Positions 25,238-33,733 of a DNA stretch of 48,936 bases are shown in pieces; within the stretch, counting starts at the first letter, position 1, and every line of letters starts with the position of its first letter. The stretch spans positions 1 through 48,936 of the forward strand of contig NZ_JABKCA010000041.1 of assembly GCF_013166655.1 (NCBI RefSeq). The letters run 5' to 3'. The position numbers and the translations under genes are program-made. Source of the stretch: Lentimicrobium sp. L6. GTDB lineage: Bacteria; Bacteroidota; Bacteroidia; Bacteroidales; UBA12170. Under the pieces are notes generated by a model. The model was not told where the DNA came from. It saw only the letters and a list, made by a program, of their open reading frames with translations, and searched no databases.

Positions 25238-27907
25238 ATGCAAATCAACCTCAGAACATCCTATCTCTTGATTGTCTTTATTTTTATTGGCTTTCTAGGA
25301 GGAGGAATATATTTCTATCAACAATTATTTCAAGGGATTAAAGATCCAGTAAAATTGATTCCCGATGATGCGGCTTTAATTATTGAGATCCCGCAATTTG
25401 ATAAATTATATCAAAATTGGGATTCGGAAAGCTCTTATGGAAAGGTACTTAAAGAATGGCCAAAGCTAGAGAGCTTTCAATATTTTCTTCCGCAGGTTTT
25501 AACTTATTTTGAAGAGGAAACTGCCCATTTTACAGATTTACAACAGCCTGTTTTGCTCTCACGACACCAGCAAGGGTGGTTGTTATTATTCCCTTCTTTC
25601 GGTTATAGCTTGCAGAATTTTGAGCGAGATATATTATCGCAACTAAATGAATCCCCCATTACTCAAGAGAAAACCCTTGAAAGTGAATATTATCTTGAAC
25701 TTAACCAAGAAAAGCATCAGCTTTGTATCAGCGAAAAGAGAGGATGGTATTTTATATCAGATTCCCCAGAATTATTAGTGCAATCCATTGGCTTAGTAAA
25801 TGGCTCCAATAAGTTTCGTCATTCAGAAGAATTTCAGTCTTTAGAGAAAGTAAGTGGCAAAAGGTCAGATGCTCATGTTTTCATTAATTTTGATAAGCTC
25901 AAAGACATTTATCCTCAGAATGCAAGCGAAACACCATCTATAGTTTGGCAAAATCCCAAAAATATAGCCGCATGGACGGGGCTCGATTTAAGTATAAAGA
26001 CCAATGAACTACTATTAAATGGATATAGTATACCTGGAGATAGTGGAGTTTCTTTAATGAATATATTTCAAGACCAAGAGTCTGTGGGGATGACCATCAG
26101 CGATCACTTTCCTTATCAAACCAAATCCTATTATCATTTAAGCTTAAATGATTATTCAAGTTATTATCAGGCTTGGAAAAGCTATTTAAAATCCTCTGGG
26201 CAATGGGGTAAATACTCCAAGTCTATCCTAGAGGTGGAAAATGGCTTAAAGCAAAAGCCCGAAGAGCTTCATGCTAAATGGTGGGCCGGAGAAATGGCCA
26301 ATATAAAAACGGAGGATGGTAAGGAATATGGATTGTTTCTGGCTCAGCAGGGGCGAGAGAGTTATAGATTATTGTCAGATATTGCTCACCTGTCGCAGCC
26401 CTCCATGATTAGTATGGATTATAAAAACCTAAAGCTAAAAGAGATCAATTACCCCGATTTCTTAATGAGTCAGTTTGGCCCTTGGTTTAGTACTACTAAG
26501 AAATCTTATTTTGCGGTGGTAGACGAACTGGTGATTTTTTCTAAGTCCATTGAAGATCTAAAAGAATATATTGATCTTTTGGAATCGGGTTCCATCCTCC
26601 AAAAGAAAGAATCCTATCATGAGTTTTCTGATAACCTTTCTAAAAATACCAATTTCACATTTTATGTAAATAGGCCACATTCTGTTTCAGAAATATTCAA
26701 TATTTTCCAAAAGAAAGAAGAGCTAAGTATAAATGAGCTTTCCATATTTAAAAAAGACTTGAATGGTTATTCCCTCCAGCTCAACTGGAAAAATAGGATG
26801 GTTTATACTGGAATATTCGCTGGTTTATCTGGGGAGAAAACCGAGAAAAGTTCTCAATGGCAGGTGCTGATGGATAGTGATATTGTTAGCGGGCCTTTTA
26901 TTGTAACTGACCATACAGATGCCAGTCATAAGTATATTGTGTTTGATGATTTTAGGCAAATGTATCTCATTAATGAGCAAGGCGATATTGTTTGGAAAAA
27001 GCAAATAGAGGAAAAGCCCATCAGTAATGTTTTTGAAATAGACTATTATGGTAATGGAAAAATTCAATATCTATTTAATAGCGAGAATTATATGTACTTA
27101 ATTGATTTGACAGGTAACTTTGTGGCCAATTATCCCCTTAAATTAAATAGCGAAGCCAGTACGGGCTTGTCTGTAATAGATTATCAGAATAATAAAGATT
27201 ATAGAATTCTTATTCCTTGCCTTAATGGGGAGGTTTATAATTATAAAAAAGACGGAAGCCTTCTAAAGGATTGGAAATCAAAAAATACACGAAAGCAGAT
27301 CGTAAAGCCAATGAGTCATGTGGTGGCCAATAGTAAAGATTATTTGATAGCAGAGGCTCAAAATGGGAATATCATAATGTTTGATAGAAATGGAAAGGTT
27401 CGTTTAGAAATCAGAAAGTCTTTCACCAATGCCTTAGGTTCCGATGTTTATGCCAATAGAACCAATAGCAAAGGAATGATGATAACGACAGATTCAGATG
27501 GGAAACTCATTTATATTCCAGAAAAGGGTCAGGTGAAATCTACTGATTTTGGAGATTATTCTAAAGATCATTTCTTCATTTATAGTGATTTTAGTGGAAA
27601 TGGAAATTATGATTTTATTTATCTTGATGGCCAGGAGCTGAATGTATTTGACCGATTGAAGAAATCATTTGTCAACTATATCTTTGAGCGTCCTATTCTC
27701 ATTAAACCTCAGTTGTTTAGTGTGTCAGGGCGTAAGATACTAGCTGTTTTTGATAAAGAAGGGGAAACCCTATATTTATTCAACTCAGATGGACTGATGA
27801 GTAAAAAGCTCAAGGGAAATACTGGGTATGTTATTGATGTAAATAAGAGAAATAAACCAATGGTATTGATAGGTAAAGGGAAGGCCTTGATGAAATATCC
27901 AATATGA
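25238..27907 (+). CDS. Large membrane-anchored protein with C-terminal beta-propeller-like domain
   Basis: 889 residues. One N-terminal membrane helix (about 8-28) leaves the rest outside the cytoplasm. The first part contains IPDDAALIIEIPQFDKLY, similar in feel to DUF3352-type proteins that measure or bind at the envelope, and continues to about residue 520. The second part (about 550-880) has repeated blades, for example KYIVFDDFRQMYLINEQG, YLFNSENYMYLIDLTGN, NIIMFDRNGKVRLEI and LYLFNSDGLMSKK, typical of a beta-propeller of PQQ/FG-GAP character. No enzyme motif. The role is unknown; scaffolding or ligand binding at the envelope is possible. The gene ends at a bidirectional terminator shared with the SDR-like gene. 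Confidence 0.65.
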   Translation: MQINLRTSYLLIVFIFIGFLGGGIYFYQQLFQGIKDPVKLIPDDAALIIEIPQFDKLYQNWDSESSYGKVLKEWPKLESFQYFLPQVLTYFEEETAHFTDLQQPVLLSRHQQGWLLLFPSFGYSLQNFERDILSQLNESPITQEKTLESEYYLELNQEKHQLCISEKRGWYFISDSPELLVQSIGLVNGSNKFRHSEEFQSLEKVSGKRSDAHVFINFDKLKDIYPQNASETPSIVWQNPKNIAAWTGLDLSIKTNELLLNGYSIPGDSGVSLMNIFQDQESVGMTISDHFPYQTKSYYHLSLNDYSSYYQAWKSYLKSSGQWGKYSKSILEVENGLKQKPEELHAKWWAGEMANIKTEDGKEYGLFLAQQGRESYRLLSDIAHLSQPSMISMDYKNLKLKEINYPDFLMSQFGPWFSTTKKSYFAVVDELVIFSKSIEDLKEYIDLLESGSILQKKESYHEFSDNLSKNTNFTFYVNRPHSVSEIFNIFQKKEELSINELSIFKKDLNGYSLQLNWKNRMVYTGIFAGLSGEKTEKSSQWQVLMDSDIVSGPFIVTDHTDASHKYIVFDDFRQMYLINEQGDIVWKKQIEEKPISNVFEIDYYGNGKIQYLFNSENYMYLIDLTGNFVANYPLKLNSEASTGLSVIDYQNNKDYRILIPCLNGEVYNYKKDGSLLKDWKSKNTRKQIVKPMSHVVANSKDYLIAEAQNGNIIMFDRNGKVRLEIRKSFTNALGSDVYANRTNSKGMMITTDSDGKLIYIPEKGQVKSTDFGDYSKDHFFIYSDFSGNGNYDFIYLDGQELNVFDRLKKSFVNYIFERPILIKPQLFSVSGRKILAVFDKEGETLYLFNSDGLMSKKLKGNTGYVIDVNKRNKPMVLIGKGKALMKYPI

Positions 27908-27917
27908 TAGCAAATAA

Positions 27918-27954
27918 AAAGCCGAATATGATTCATATTCGGCTTTAATTTTTT
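27918..27954. terminator. Bidirectional terminator
   Basis: AAAGCCGAATAT pairs with ATATTCGGCTTT. Eight T follow on the plus strand (after TAA), and TTTTTA follows on the minus strand. It serves both the plus-strand propeller gene and the minus-strand SDR-like gene. Confidence 0.8.
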
Positions 27955-27964
27955 TTGGTTTTAA

Positions 27965-28741
27965 TTATCCAAAAACGCCTCTTGTTAACCCACCATCTAC
28001 ACTAATAGTTTGGCCAGTAACATAAGCAGATTGAGGAGAAAGCAGCCATAATGCTAGGCTTGCAAACTCTTTTGGATCTCCCATTTTACCATTCAAGGAT
28101 TCTGCTTCAATTTGTTCACGAGCTTCCTCTTCTGAAATATCAGAAATTAAAGCCTTTTTTGAAATGATTCTGTCCATTGCGCTGGTGTCATGATAACCCG
28201 GGGCCAATATATTCATATTAACACCTTTGTTTCCAACCTCTTGAGAGAAGGTTTTTACATAACCAACCATGGCTAACCTAAAAGCGTTACTTAAAACTAA
28301 GTTCGCTACTGGTTGCTTTACAGAGATACTCTCCACAAACACCATTTTTCCACCGCCCCATCCAATAAATCTTTGAACTAGCTTTTTGGTAATTCTCACC
28401 TTCCAACGAACCAATGACTTATAGGCTGTATCCCAGTCATTCAATCTCGATTCCATAGCGCTTTTTGCTGGTGGCCCACCTGCATTGATCACCGCTCCTG
28501 ATAGTCTCTTATTGCCTATCATATTTAAAACCTTGTCTTGTTCTAATGGAATGGTGATGTCAACAGCTAAATACTCAACTTGCTCGGGAGCCATCTTTTT
28601 TAGCTCTATTAATTTTTCCTCAGTTTTGGAATTAGCAAAAACAAATGCTCCTTCTTTAATAAGCGCTTCGGCTATTGCTCTTCCAAAGCCGCTACCTGCA
28701 CCTGTGACCAAAAAATATTGGCCTTTTAATTTTAAATCCAT
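27965..28741 (-). CDS. SDR-like protein of the BKR-like type lacking the catalytic Tyr and Lys
   Basis: 258 residues with a Rossmann fold of the short-chain dehydrogenase superfamily. The cofactor motif TGAGSGFG and the NAG motif (VINAGGPP) are present. At the active site the usual YxxxK is replaced: the segment reads VLSNAFRLAMVGYVKTF, where alignment puts Ser at the Tyr position and Arg at the Lys position. This matches the subgroup described as resembling beta-ketoacyl-ACP reductases but lacking the standard tetrad, so it may use different chemistry or act as a binding protein. The C-terminus GQTISVDGGLTRGVFG is typical of the superfamily. It is a single gene. Confidence 0.8.
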   Translation of the reverse strand: MDLKLKGQYFLVTGAGSGFGRAIAEALIKEGAFVFANSKTEEKLIELKKMAPEQVEYLAVDITIPLEQDKVLNMIGNKRLSGAVINAGGPPAKSAMESRLNDWDTAYKSLVRWKVRITKKLVQRFIGWGGGKMVFVESISVKQPVANLVLSNAFRLAMVGYVKTFSQEVGNKGVNMNILAPGYHDTSAMDRIISKKALISDISEEEAREQIEAESLNGKMGDPKEFASLALWLLSPQSAYVTGQTISVDGGLTRGVFG

Positions 28742-28817
28742 ACTTATCTCCTCTTTTAGTAACGCGATAAAATTAGTAAAAATCTTGATATGGACAAATA
28801 TTGTAATTGAAGGTTAA

Positions 28818-28825
28818 CAAATATA
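28818..28825 (-). promoter_or_regulatory. -7 element of the SDR-like gene
   Basis: CAAATATA on the plus strand reads TATATTTG on the minus strand, matching TAnnTTTG. The leader would be about 70 nt. Confidence 0.4.
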
Positions 28826-29022
28826 TATGAAAATATAATACTATACCAAGGTGGGGTATAAGTATGTTTTGATTTTTGTAATTAGCCTATAATCAAAGGT
28901 GTAATGATTTAAAAAAAATAGATATTTAGTTTTCAAAAAATAAAAGATTATTTTCATAAAATTTATTTAAGATAGGAGGAATTGCATTTTAGATGTGAAG
29001 GTAAATGATCAAATAAATTCTG

Positions 29023-29030
29023 TAATTTCG
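29023..29030 (+). promoter_or_regulatory. Near-consensus -7 element TAATTTCG
   Basis: One mismatch to TAnnTTTG. The first in-frame ATG (29036) lies at the predicted transcript start; the next ATG (29057) leaves a leader of about 20 nt and is preferred. Confidence 0.4.
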
Positions 29031-29056
29031 TCCACATGAAATTTAAACACAACAAA

Positions 29057-30712
29057 ATGATAAAGAAAACACTAATTTTTATGATGCTTGGTGCTTTTGC
29101 AATGAGTTTAAACTCTTGTGGAGATGAACCAAAGCCTATGGGGGAAAAGATTAAAACAGAGGATGTTAAAATGAAAAGTTTAGTAGAGACCTATACTGAT
29201 TTCACTTTGACTTCGGATATTTCTCATCTTTCGGTTGATGAAAAGGAAATGTTGAAACTCCTTTTCCAAGCTGCAGAAGTGATGAATTCTATTTATTGGC
29301 AAGAAAGCTATGGTGACAAGGCTAGTCTGATGGCTAAATTAGAAGATCCTTATCAAAAAAAGTTTGTCGAAATCAATTATGGACCTTGGGATCGTTTGGA
29401 TGATAATTCATCCTTTGTTGAAGGGATTGGAAAGAAGCCAGCAGGAGTTCGGTTTTATCCGGTTGATATGACCAAAGAAGAGTTTGAGGCTTGGGATGAT
29501 GAAGATAAATCAAGCCAATATACCATGATTGTGCGTGATGAGAATAAGAAGCTCAAGTCGGTTTGGTATCACGAGTATTTTAAAGATGAGATAGATCGAG
29601 TAGTGGACTTACTTAAAGAAGCAGCTAAATTGGCCGGAGACGAGGGCTTCCGTACTTATTTAAATTTAAGAGCAGAAGCATTATTAACTGATGATTATTT
29701 AGCAAGTGATATGGCTTGGATGGACATGAGGGATAATAATGTAGATCTTGTTATCGGGCCCATAGAGAATTATGAGGATGCTCTTTTTGGTACTAAAGCT
29801 GCACATGAGGCCTTTATTCTTATCAAAGATTTAGAGTGGACTAAGAAGCTAGCACATTTTGCGCAATTTCTTCCAGAATTGCAAAAGCAAATGCCTGTGG
29901 AAGCTAAATATAAAGCAGAGATTCCTGGAAGTAATGCTGATCTTGGAGCTTATGATGCTGTATTCTATGCAGGAGATTGTAATGCGGGTTCCAAGACTAT
30001 TGCCATCAATCTTCCAAATGATGAGCGTGTGCAACTAGAAAAAGGATCTCGTCGTCTGCAATTGAAGAATTCTATGCAAGCCAAATTCGATAAGATACTA
30101 ATTCCAATCAGTGAAGTTTTGATTGCTGAAGGTCAACGCAAACATGTTACTTTTGATGCATTCTTTGCTAATACTATGTTTCATGAAGTGGCTCATGGTT
30201 TAGGAATCAAGAATACCATTAATGGTAAAGGTGATGTTCGCTCAGCCATTAAAGAACAATACTCTGCTCTTGAGGAGGGTAAAGCTGATATATTAGGTTT
30301 GTATATGGTAACTAAGTTACACGAGATGGGTGAGCTTGGTGAAGCTGACCTTATGGATAACTACGTAACTTTTATGGCTGGTATCTTCCGCTCTGTTCGT
30401 TTTGGAGCTGCCAGTAGTCATGGGAAATCAAATATGGTTCGTTTCAATTACTTCCTAGAGCGTGGTGCTTTCACCAAATTAGAAAATGGAACATATCATA
30501 TTGATATGGCTAAAATGCAAGATGCTTCAAAAGAGTTAACCCAATTGATCCTTAAAATACAAGGGGATGGGGATTATGATGCCGCTAAAAAGCTAGTCGT
30601 AGAAAAAGGAACCATTAATGCTGATTTGCAAAAAGATTTAAATAAAATTGATGCCGCCGGTATCCCAATCGATATCGTTTTTAATCAAGGTATGGGGCAA
30701 TTGAATTTTTAA
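29057..30712 (+). CDS. Dipeptidyl-peptidase III (M49)-like zinc metallopeptidase lipoprotein
   Basis: 551 residues from ATG 29057; a longer frame begins at 29036. The start is chosen because MIKKTLIFMMLGAFAMSLNS then Cys21 forms a standard lipoprotein signal and because the -7 element ends 5 nt before the upstream ATG. The zinc site reads HEVAHGLG (His376-His380), with a downstream acidic ligand motif EEGKADILGLY (Glu406/Glu407). In M49 the first motif is usually HExxGH, whereas this group has the shorter HExxH seen in Bacteroidota homologues. The protein should sit in the outer or inner membrane facing the periplasm and cleave peptides. It stands alone and ends in a terminator. Confidence 0.8.
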   Translation: MIKKTLIFMMLGAFAMSLNSCGDEPKPMGEKIKTEDVKMKSLVETYTDFTLTSDISHLSVDEKEMLKLLFQAAEVMNSIYWQESYGDKASLMAKLEDPYQKKFVEINYGPWDRLDDNSSFVEGIGKKPAGVRFYPVDMTKEEFEAWDDEDKSSQYTMIVRDENKKLKSVWYHEYFKDEIDRVVDLLKEAAKLAGDEGFRTYLNLRAEALLTDDYLASDMAWMDMRDNNVDLVIGPIENYEDALFGTKAAHEAFILIKDLEWTKKLAHFAQFLPELQKQMPVEAKYKAEIPGSNADLGAYDAVFYAGDCNAGSKTIAINLPNDERVQLEKGSRRLQLKNSMQAKFDKILIPISEVLIAEGQRKHVTFDAFFANTMFHEVAHGLGIKNTINGKGDVRSAIKEQYSALEEGKADILGLYMVTKLHEMGELGEADLMDNYVTFMAGIFRSVRFGAASSHGKSNMVRFNYFLERGAFTKLENGTYHIDMAKMQDASKELTQLILKIQGDGDYDAAKKLVVEKGTINADLQKDLNKIDAAGIPIDIVFNQGMGQLNF

Positions 30713-30741
30713 TTAACCAATTTCGTATTTAAAAAAATCAA

Positions 30742-30770
30742 AAGCTTGGTCATTTGACCAGGCTTTTTTT
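30742..30770 (+). terminator. Rho-independent terminator
   Basis: AAGCTTGGTC pairs with GACCAGGCTT (one mismatch) around a four-base loop, followed by seven T. It ends the metallopeptidase gene. Confidence 0.8.
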
Positions 30771-30947
30771 ATGGAGGCTTTTATTTTATGAGCTTATAAA
30801 CTGACAATATTTAATAGAAAACAGACAAAACGGCATAATATATTTTTCACACACGACATAATGGCTGGCTTTGGACCGGAATTTCATTTGGCATTTCATT
30901 TGAGTACTTCAAATCAAATAACAATAAAATATTTAAAACATAAAAAT

Positions 30948-30953
30948 AAGGAG
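30948..30953 (+). promoter_or_regulatory. Strong Shine-Dalgarno site AAGGAG
   Basis: It lies 8 nt before the ATG of the small heat-shock gene. It stands out because no comparable site was noted before the other genes of this window, as is usual in Bacteroidota. Confidence 0.65.
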
Positions 30954-30961
30954 ATAAAACC

Positions 30962-31378
30962 ATGATGAATTTAGTAAAAGTAAACAGAAACCCATTATTC
31001 TCAGATTTAATGAATCAAATGTGGAATGATTTTGAAACTACACCAAAGGTAAAGCCAGCTACCAATGTGTTGGAAAACGAAACAGGGTTTAAAATTCAGA
31101 TTTCAATTCCAGGATGGGAGAAAGAAGATGTGAAAGTTGAAATTGACAAATCTCTTTTGAAGGTATCAGGCAAAGTAGAAGATAAGCAAGAAGAAAGCAA
31201 AGACGAGTTCCTAAGAAAAGAATTTAAAGCTGCATCTTTTGAAAGAGCCTTCACTTTACCAAAGGAGATTGACCACGAAAACATCCATGCTGAGCATAAG
31301 AATGGAATTTTAGAAATTAGCATCCCTAAAAATCTTAAAGAATTAGAGAAAATGCAAAGATTGATTGAGATTAAGTAA
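30962..31378 (+). CDS. Small heat-shock protein, Hsp20/alpha-crystallin family
   Basis: 138 residues. The alpha-crystallin domain runs from about 30 to 125: PATNVLENETGFKIQISIPG, then EDVKVEIDKSLLKVSGKVE, and FERAFTLPKEIDHENI. The conserved GILEISIPK near the C-terminus is the A-x-x-x-n-G-v-L core of the family. It is an ATP-independent chaperone holding unfolded proteins in the cytoplasm. The start at 30962 is supported by the AAGGAG site; Met2 directly behind it is possible. The strong ribosome binding site suggests high synthesis on demand. A perfect terminator follows. Confidence 0.92.
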   Translation: MMNLVKVNRNPLFSDLMNQMWNDFETTPKVKPATNVLENETGFKIQISIPGWEKEDVKVEIDKSLLKVSGKVEDKQEESKDEFLRKEFKAASFERAFTLPKEIDHENIHAEHKNGILEISIPKNLKELEKMQRLIEIK

Positions 31379-31402
31379 TTCATAAGAATAGCAGAGTTTC
31401 AT

Positions 31403-31429
31403 AAAAAGCCACCCATTGGGTGGCTTTTT
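31403..31429 (+). terminator. Rho-independent terminator
   Basis: AAAAAGCCACCCA and TGGGTGGCTTTTT form a perfect hairpin after the Hsp20 gene. Confidence 0.85.
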
Positions 31430-31517
31430 ATGTTAAATATTACAGGTCTTTTAGTGTGTTGGGGTGTGAATGTTCAATAACATGATCCGTCTTTATATCA
31501 ACAAAAAAAATCGAACA

Positions 31518-32189
31518 ATGAAAAAGCTTATATTATTATGTTTAATATCGTCATTTGGAATAATGGCAAATGCACAAGTAGAAATAGGAACCGCTACGAA
31601 TTTCACTGAAACAGAGGGAGATGGAACCATAGAGTTTAATGGTGCTGCCACTGTTTGGGATGATTATGTAGTGCCTTTTGCATCGACTAAAGTAAAGCAG
31701 TTCGTTGATCCGCCAGTATGGGTAAGTTTTATAGATGAGATCTATCAATACAAGTTTGAAGATAGTAAACTGGAGGAAGTGGGTATGACTATTCAGATGC
31801 CACATAGTTGGAATGGAACTGCTATCCATCCTCATATACACTGGTCACCAGAAGATGATGGCGCTGGAGATGTGATTTGGGCTATAGAATATACCTGGGT
31901 AAATTATAATTCAGAAACCCAATATGTTTTTCCTGCTGCTGAGACTCTTACAGCAACGGCAAGCGTGAATGGTGATTCTCATAAGTATTTAATAGCTAGT
32001 TTTGGACCCATAACTCCACTCACAGGATCAGAGAACCCTCAAGATAATGTAAGTAGCATTTTATTGATTAGGTTGTATAGAAACGGGACCAGTAATGATG
32101 ACACATATGCTAAAGGGGCTTTTGCTTTGTCTTTTGATATTCATTACGAAAAGAACACGGTTGGAAGCAGGCAAGAATACATTAAATAA
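31518..32189 (+). CDS. Secreted protein of unknown function
   Basis: 223 residues from ATG 31518; a longer frame begins at 31470 but its first 16 residues precede a normal signal peptide (MKKLILLCLISSFGIMANAQ), so I reject it. The mature part contains IQMPHSWNGTAIHPHIHWSP and VIWAIEYTWVNYNSETQY. From memory this pattern (Q-x-PH-x-W, PH-x-HW, then W-x-x-EY-x-W) resembles proteins encoded by phages and marine metagenomic contigs; I cannot verify that here. No T9SS tail is present. The next gene's open frame begins inside its last 95 bases, which points to a shared transcript. The function is unknown. Confidence 0.65.
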   Translation: MKKLILLCLISSFGIMANAQVEIGTATNFTETEGDGTIEFNGAATVWDDYVVPFASTKVKQFVDPPVWVSFIDEIYQYKFEDSKLEEVGMTIQMPHSWNGTAIHPHIHWSPEDDGAGDVIWAIEYTWVNYNSETQYVFPAAETLTATASVNGDSHKYLIASFGPITPLTGSENPQDNVSSILLIRLYRNGTSNDDTYAKGAFALSFDIHYEKNTVGSRQEYIK

Positions 32190-32994
32190 AAGGCAAATTA
32201 TAAATCATATTAAAATAATAATAGTTCTATTGTTTTTACCAAGTCTTTTGCATGCTCAAATAACAATAAAGCAGAACATGGGATTAAGAGTGTTGGAGGA
32301 GGATGAAATAAGAGTTGCTGGAAATGTTAATTTGGAAGATGCTACTTCTTCTGTTTCCCTTGATGGAAATATGAGTATCTCCGGAGATTTGTCAAATTCT
32401 GCCAATGCTTCTAATTTTATTATAGAATCGGATGCTAATAATACAGGCTCCTTAATTGTCGATGGAGCAATTATTGGAGATTATACAGTGGAAAGATATG
32501 TTACGAGTAATACTTGGCATTTTTTATCAGCTACAGTTGATAATTTAACCACTAGGGCTTTTTATTTTGATGAGAATCCGCTTACCTATATTGCTTCATA
32601 TAATGAGCCAGTTGGTACTTGGGATTTTATATCAGGCCTTGACGAGTCTTTACCTATGGGTATCGGTTATAAATTTTGGGTTGCTGAATCTAAGGCTCCT
32701 ATTACGGCATACATGGAGGGTGAGTTGAAATCAACAAGCTTATCCGTAGATTTGGATTATGGAGGAGTTGGTGGGAACTGGAATTTAATTGGTAATCCAT
32801 TTCCGTCTGCAGTTGATTGGGATGACGAAAACTGGTTAACAACCAATACAACAGGTGCTGTTTATATTTGGGATTCCACTTTTAATAATGGCGATTATAG
32901 AGTTTATAATGGGAGTACAGGAGATTTAACAAATGGTGTTATTCCTATGAGTCAAAGTTTTTTTTGTTTCGGCAACTTCTTCTGGGTCTTTTAA
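32095..32994 (+). CDS. T9SS cargo protein, N-terminal part of a frameshifted gene
   Basis: This frame codes for the first part of a secreted protein that continues in the frame of the next entry. The signal peptide is HIKIIIVLLFLPSLLHAQ, ending about residue 55, far from the first ATG; the stretch from 32095 to about 32190 lies inside the previous gene. No ATG stands close to the signal peptide, so initiation is unclear; TTG at 32158 is a candidate. The mature part carries SNTWHFLSATVDNLTTRAFY and GNWNLIGNPFPSAVDW, typical of Bacteroidota surface proteins. The frame is lost in the T8 tract at 32958-32965 and ends after 10 aberrant residues. Confidence 0.7.
   Translation: MMTHMLKGLLLCLLIFITKRTRLEAGKNTLNKRQIINHIKIIIVLLFLPSLLHAQITIKQNMGLRVLEEDEIRVAGNVNLEDATSSVSLDGNMSISGDLSNSANASNFIIESDANNTGSLIVDGAIIGDYTVERYVTSNTWHFLSATVDNLTTRAFYFDENPLTYIASYNEPVGTWDFISGLDESLPMGIGYKFWVAESKAPITAYMEGELKSTSLSVDLDYGGVGGNWNLIGNPFPSAVDWDDENWLTTNTTGAVYIWDSTFNNGDYRVYNGSTGDLTNGVIPMSQSFFCFGNFFWVF
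32958..32965 (+). other. T8 homopolymer, site of frameshift
   Basis: Reading seven T instead of eight gives SQSFFVSATSSGSFNIPASA and continues without a stop into the frame of the gene's second half. A sequencing error, a true mutation, phase variation or slippage could explain it. Confidence 0.8.
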
Positions 32995-33079
32995 TATTCC
33001 TGCGAGTGCAAGGACTCATGATGGATCGAATTTTTATAAGTCAACTAAGGAAAAAGGAAGTCCTTTTATTAAACTTCAA

Positions 33080-33733
33080 TTGAATCATCAAACTAAAGGA
33101 AATACTCTCTTTATTGGTTTCCCAGATAATGGAACCGCTCATTTTGATTTTAGAGGCGATGCCCACAAGCTTTATTCTGCAGCAGATGTACCACAACTAT
33201 TTGCTATAGAGGATGGGGAAAAACTCTGCATCAATGCCAATAAGCCATTGGGCAATGAAATGATAAGCATACCTTTATATATAGATCAAGTTGAGAATGG
33301 AGAATATAGTTTGAGCATGTCGAAAGGAGAAAATATACCAGGTGTTCAAATTGTTTTAAAGGATTTAAAAACAGGTTTCCAGCAAGACCTAAAGAAATAT
33401 CCAACATATAATTATAGTGCTTCTGAAAGTGATGAATTACAGCGGTTTGTGATTGCATTTCATCAAAATGCTTACGGTTTTGAGGAGGAAGAAATAATTG
33501 ATGATTTAGTGGGAATTTATTACGCAAATGGTGTCATTTGTATAACTTCTAAAGGTGTAGCGGAATTTGAGAGTGCTGACTTGTATGTCTTCAATCTATT
33601 AGGCCAGGAGATTCATTCTCAGGGTATAGCATCAGTAGAATTAATAAGGATTCCATTCAATTCTGATCAGGAATATATAATTGTAAAGCTTATCAAAAAT
33701 GGTTTTTATATAGTTGAGAAAATCAAATTATAG
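33080..33733 (+). CDS. T9SS cargo protein, C-terminal part of a frameshifted gene
   Basis: This is the continuation of the previous entry, not an independent gene; the frame is open from the T8 tract (32965), so the ATG at 33080 is internal. It contains NHQTKGNTLFIGFPDNGTAH and ends with a type A sorting domain: GIYYANGVICITSKGVAEF, then LYVFNLLGQEIHSQGI and YIIVKLIKNGFYIVEKIKL. Joined with the first half the protein would be roughly 520-545 residues, a normal size for such cargo. The intact reading of both halves, with no other lesion, suggests the break is recent or only apparent. Confidence 0.75.
   Translation: MNHQTKGNTLFIGFPDNGTAHFDFRGDAHKLYSAADVPQLFAIEDGEKLCINANKPLGNEMISIPLYIDQVENGEYSLSMSKGENIPGVQIVLKDLKTGFQQDLKKYPTYNYSASESDELQRFVIAFHQNAYGFEEEEIIDDLVGIYYANGVICITSKGVAEFESADLYVFNLLGQEIHSQGIASVELIRIPFNSDQEYIIVKLIKNGFYIVEKIKL

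Larger units (their letters stand above)
28742..29056. other. Divergent intergenic region
   Basis: It separates two divergent genes and holds both of their promoters. A palindrome TATACC(N7)GGTATA lies at 28842-28860 and could be an operator. No gene is present. Confidence 0.5.

Noticed and set aside
31518-33733. Prophage remnant
   Set aside because: Only one protein resembles phage sequence; there is no integrase, capsid, portal or lysis gene nearby, and the adjacent gene is a T9SS cargo gene.
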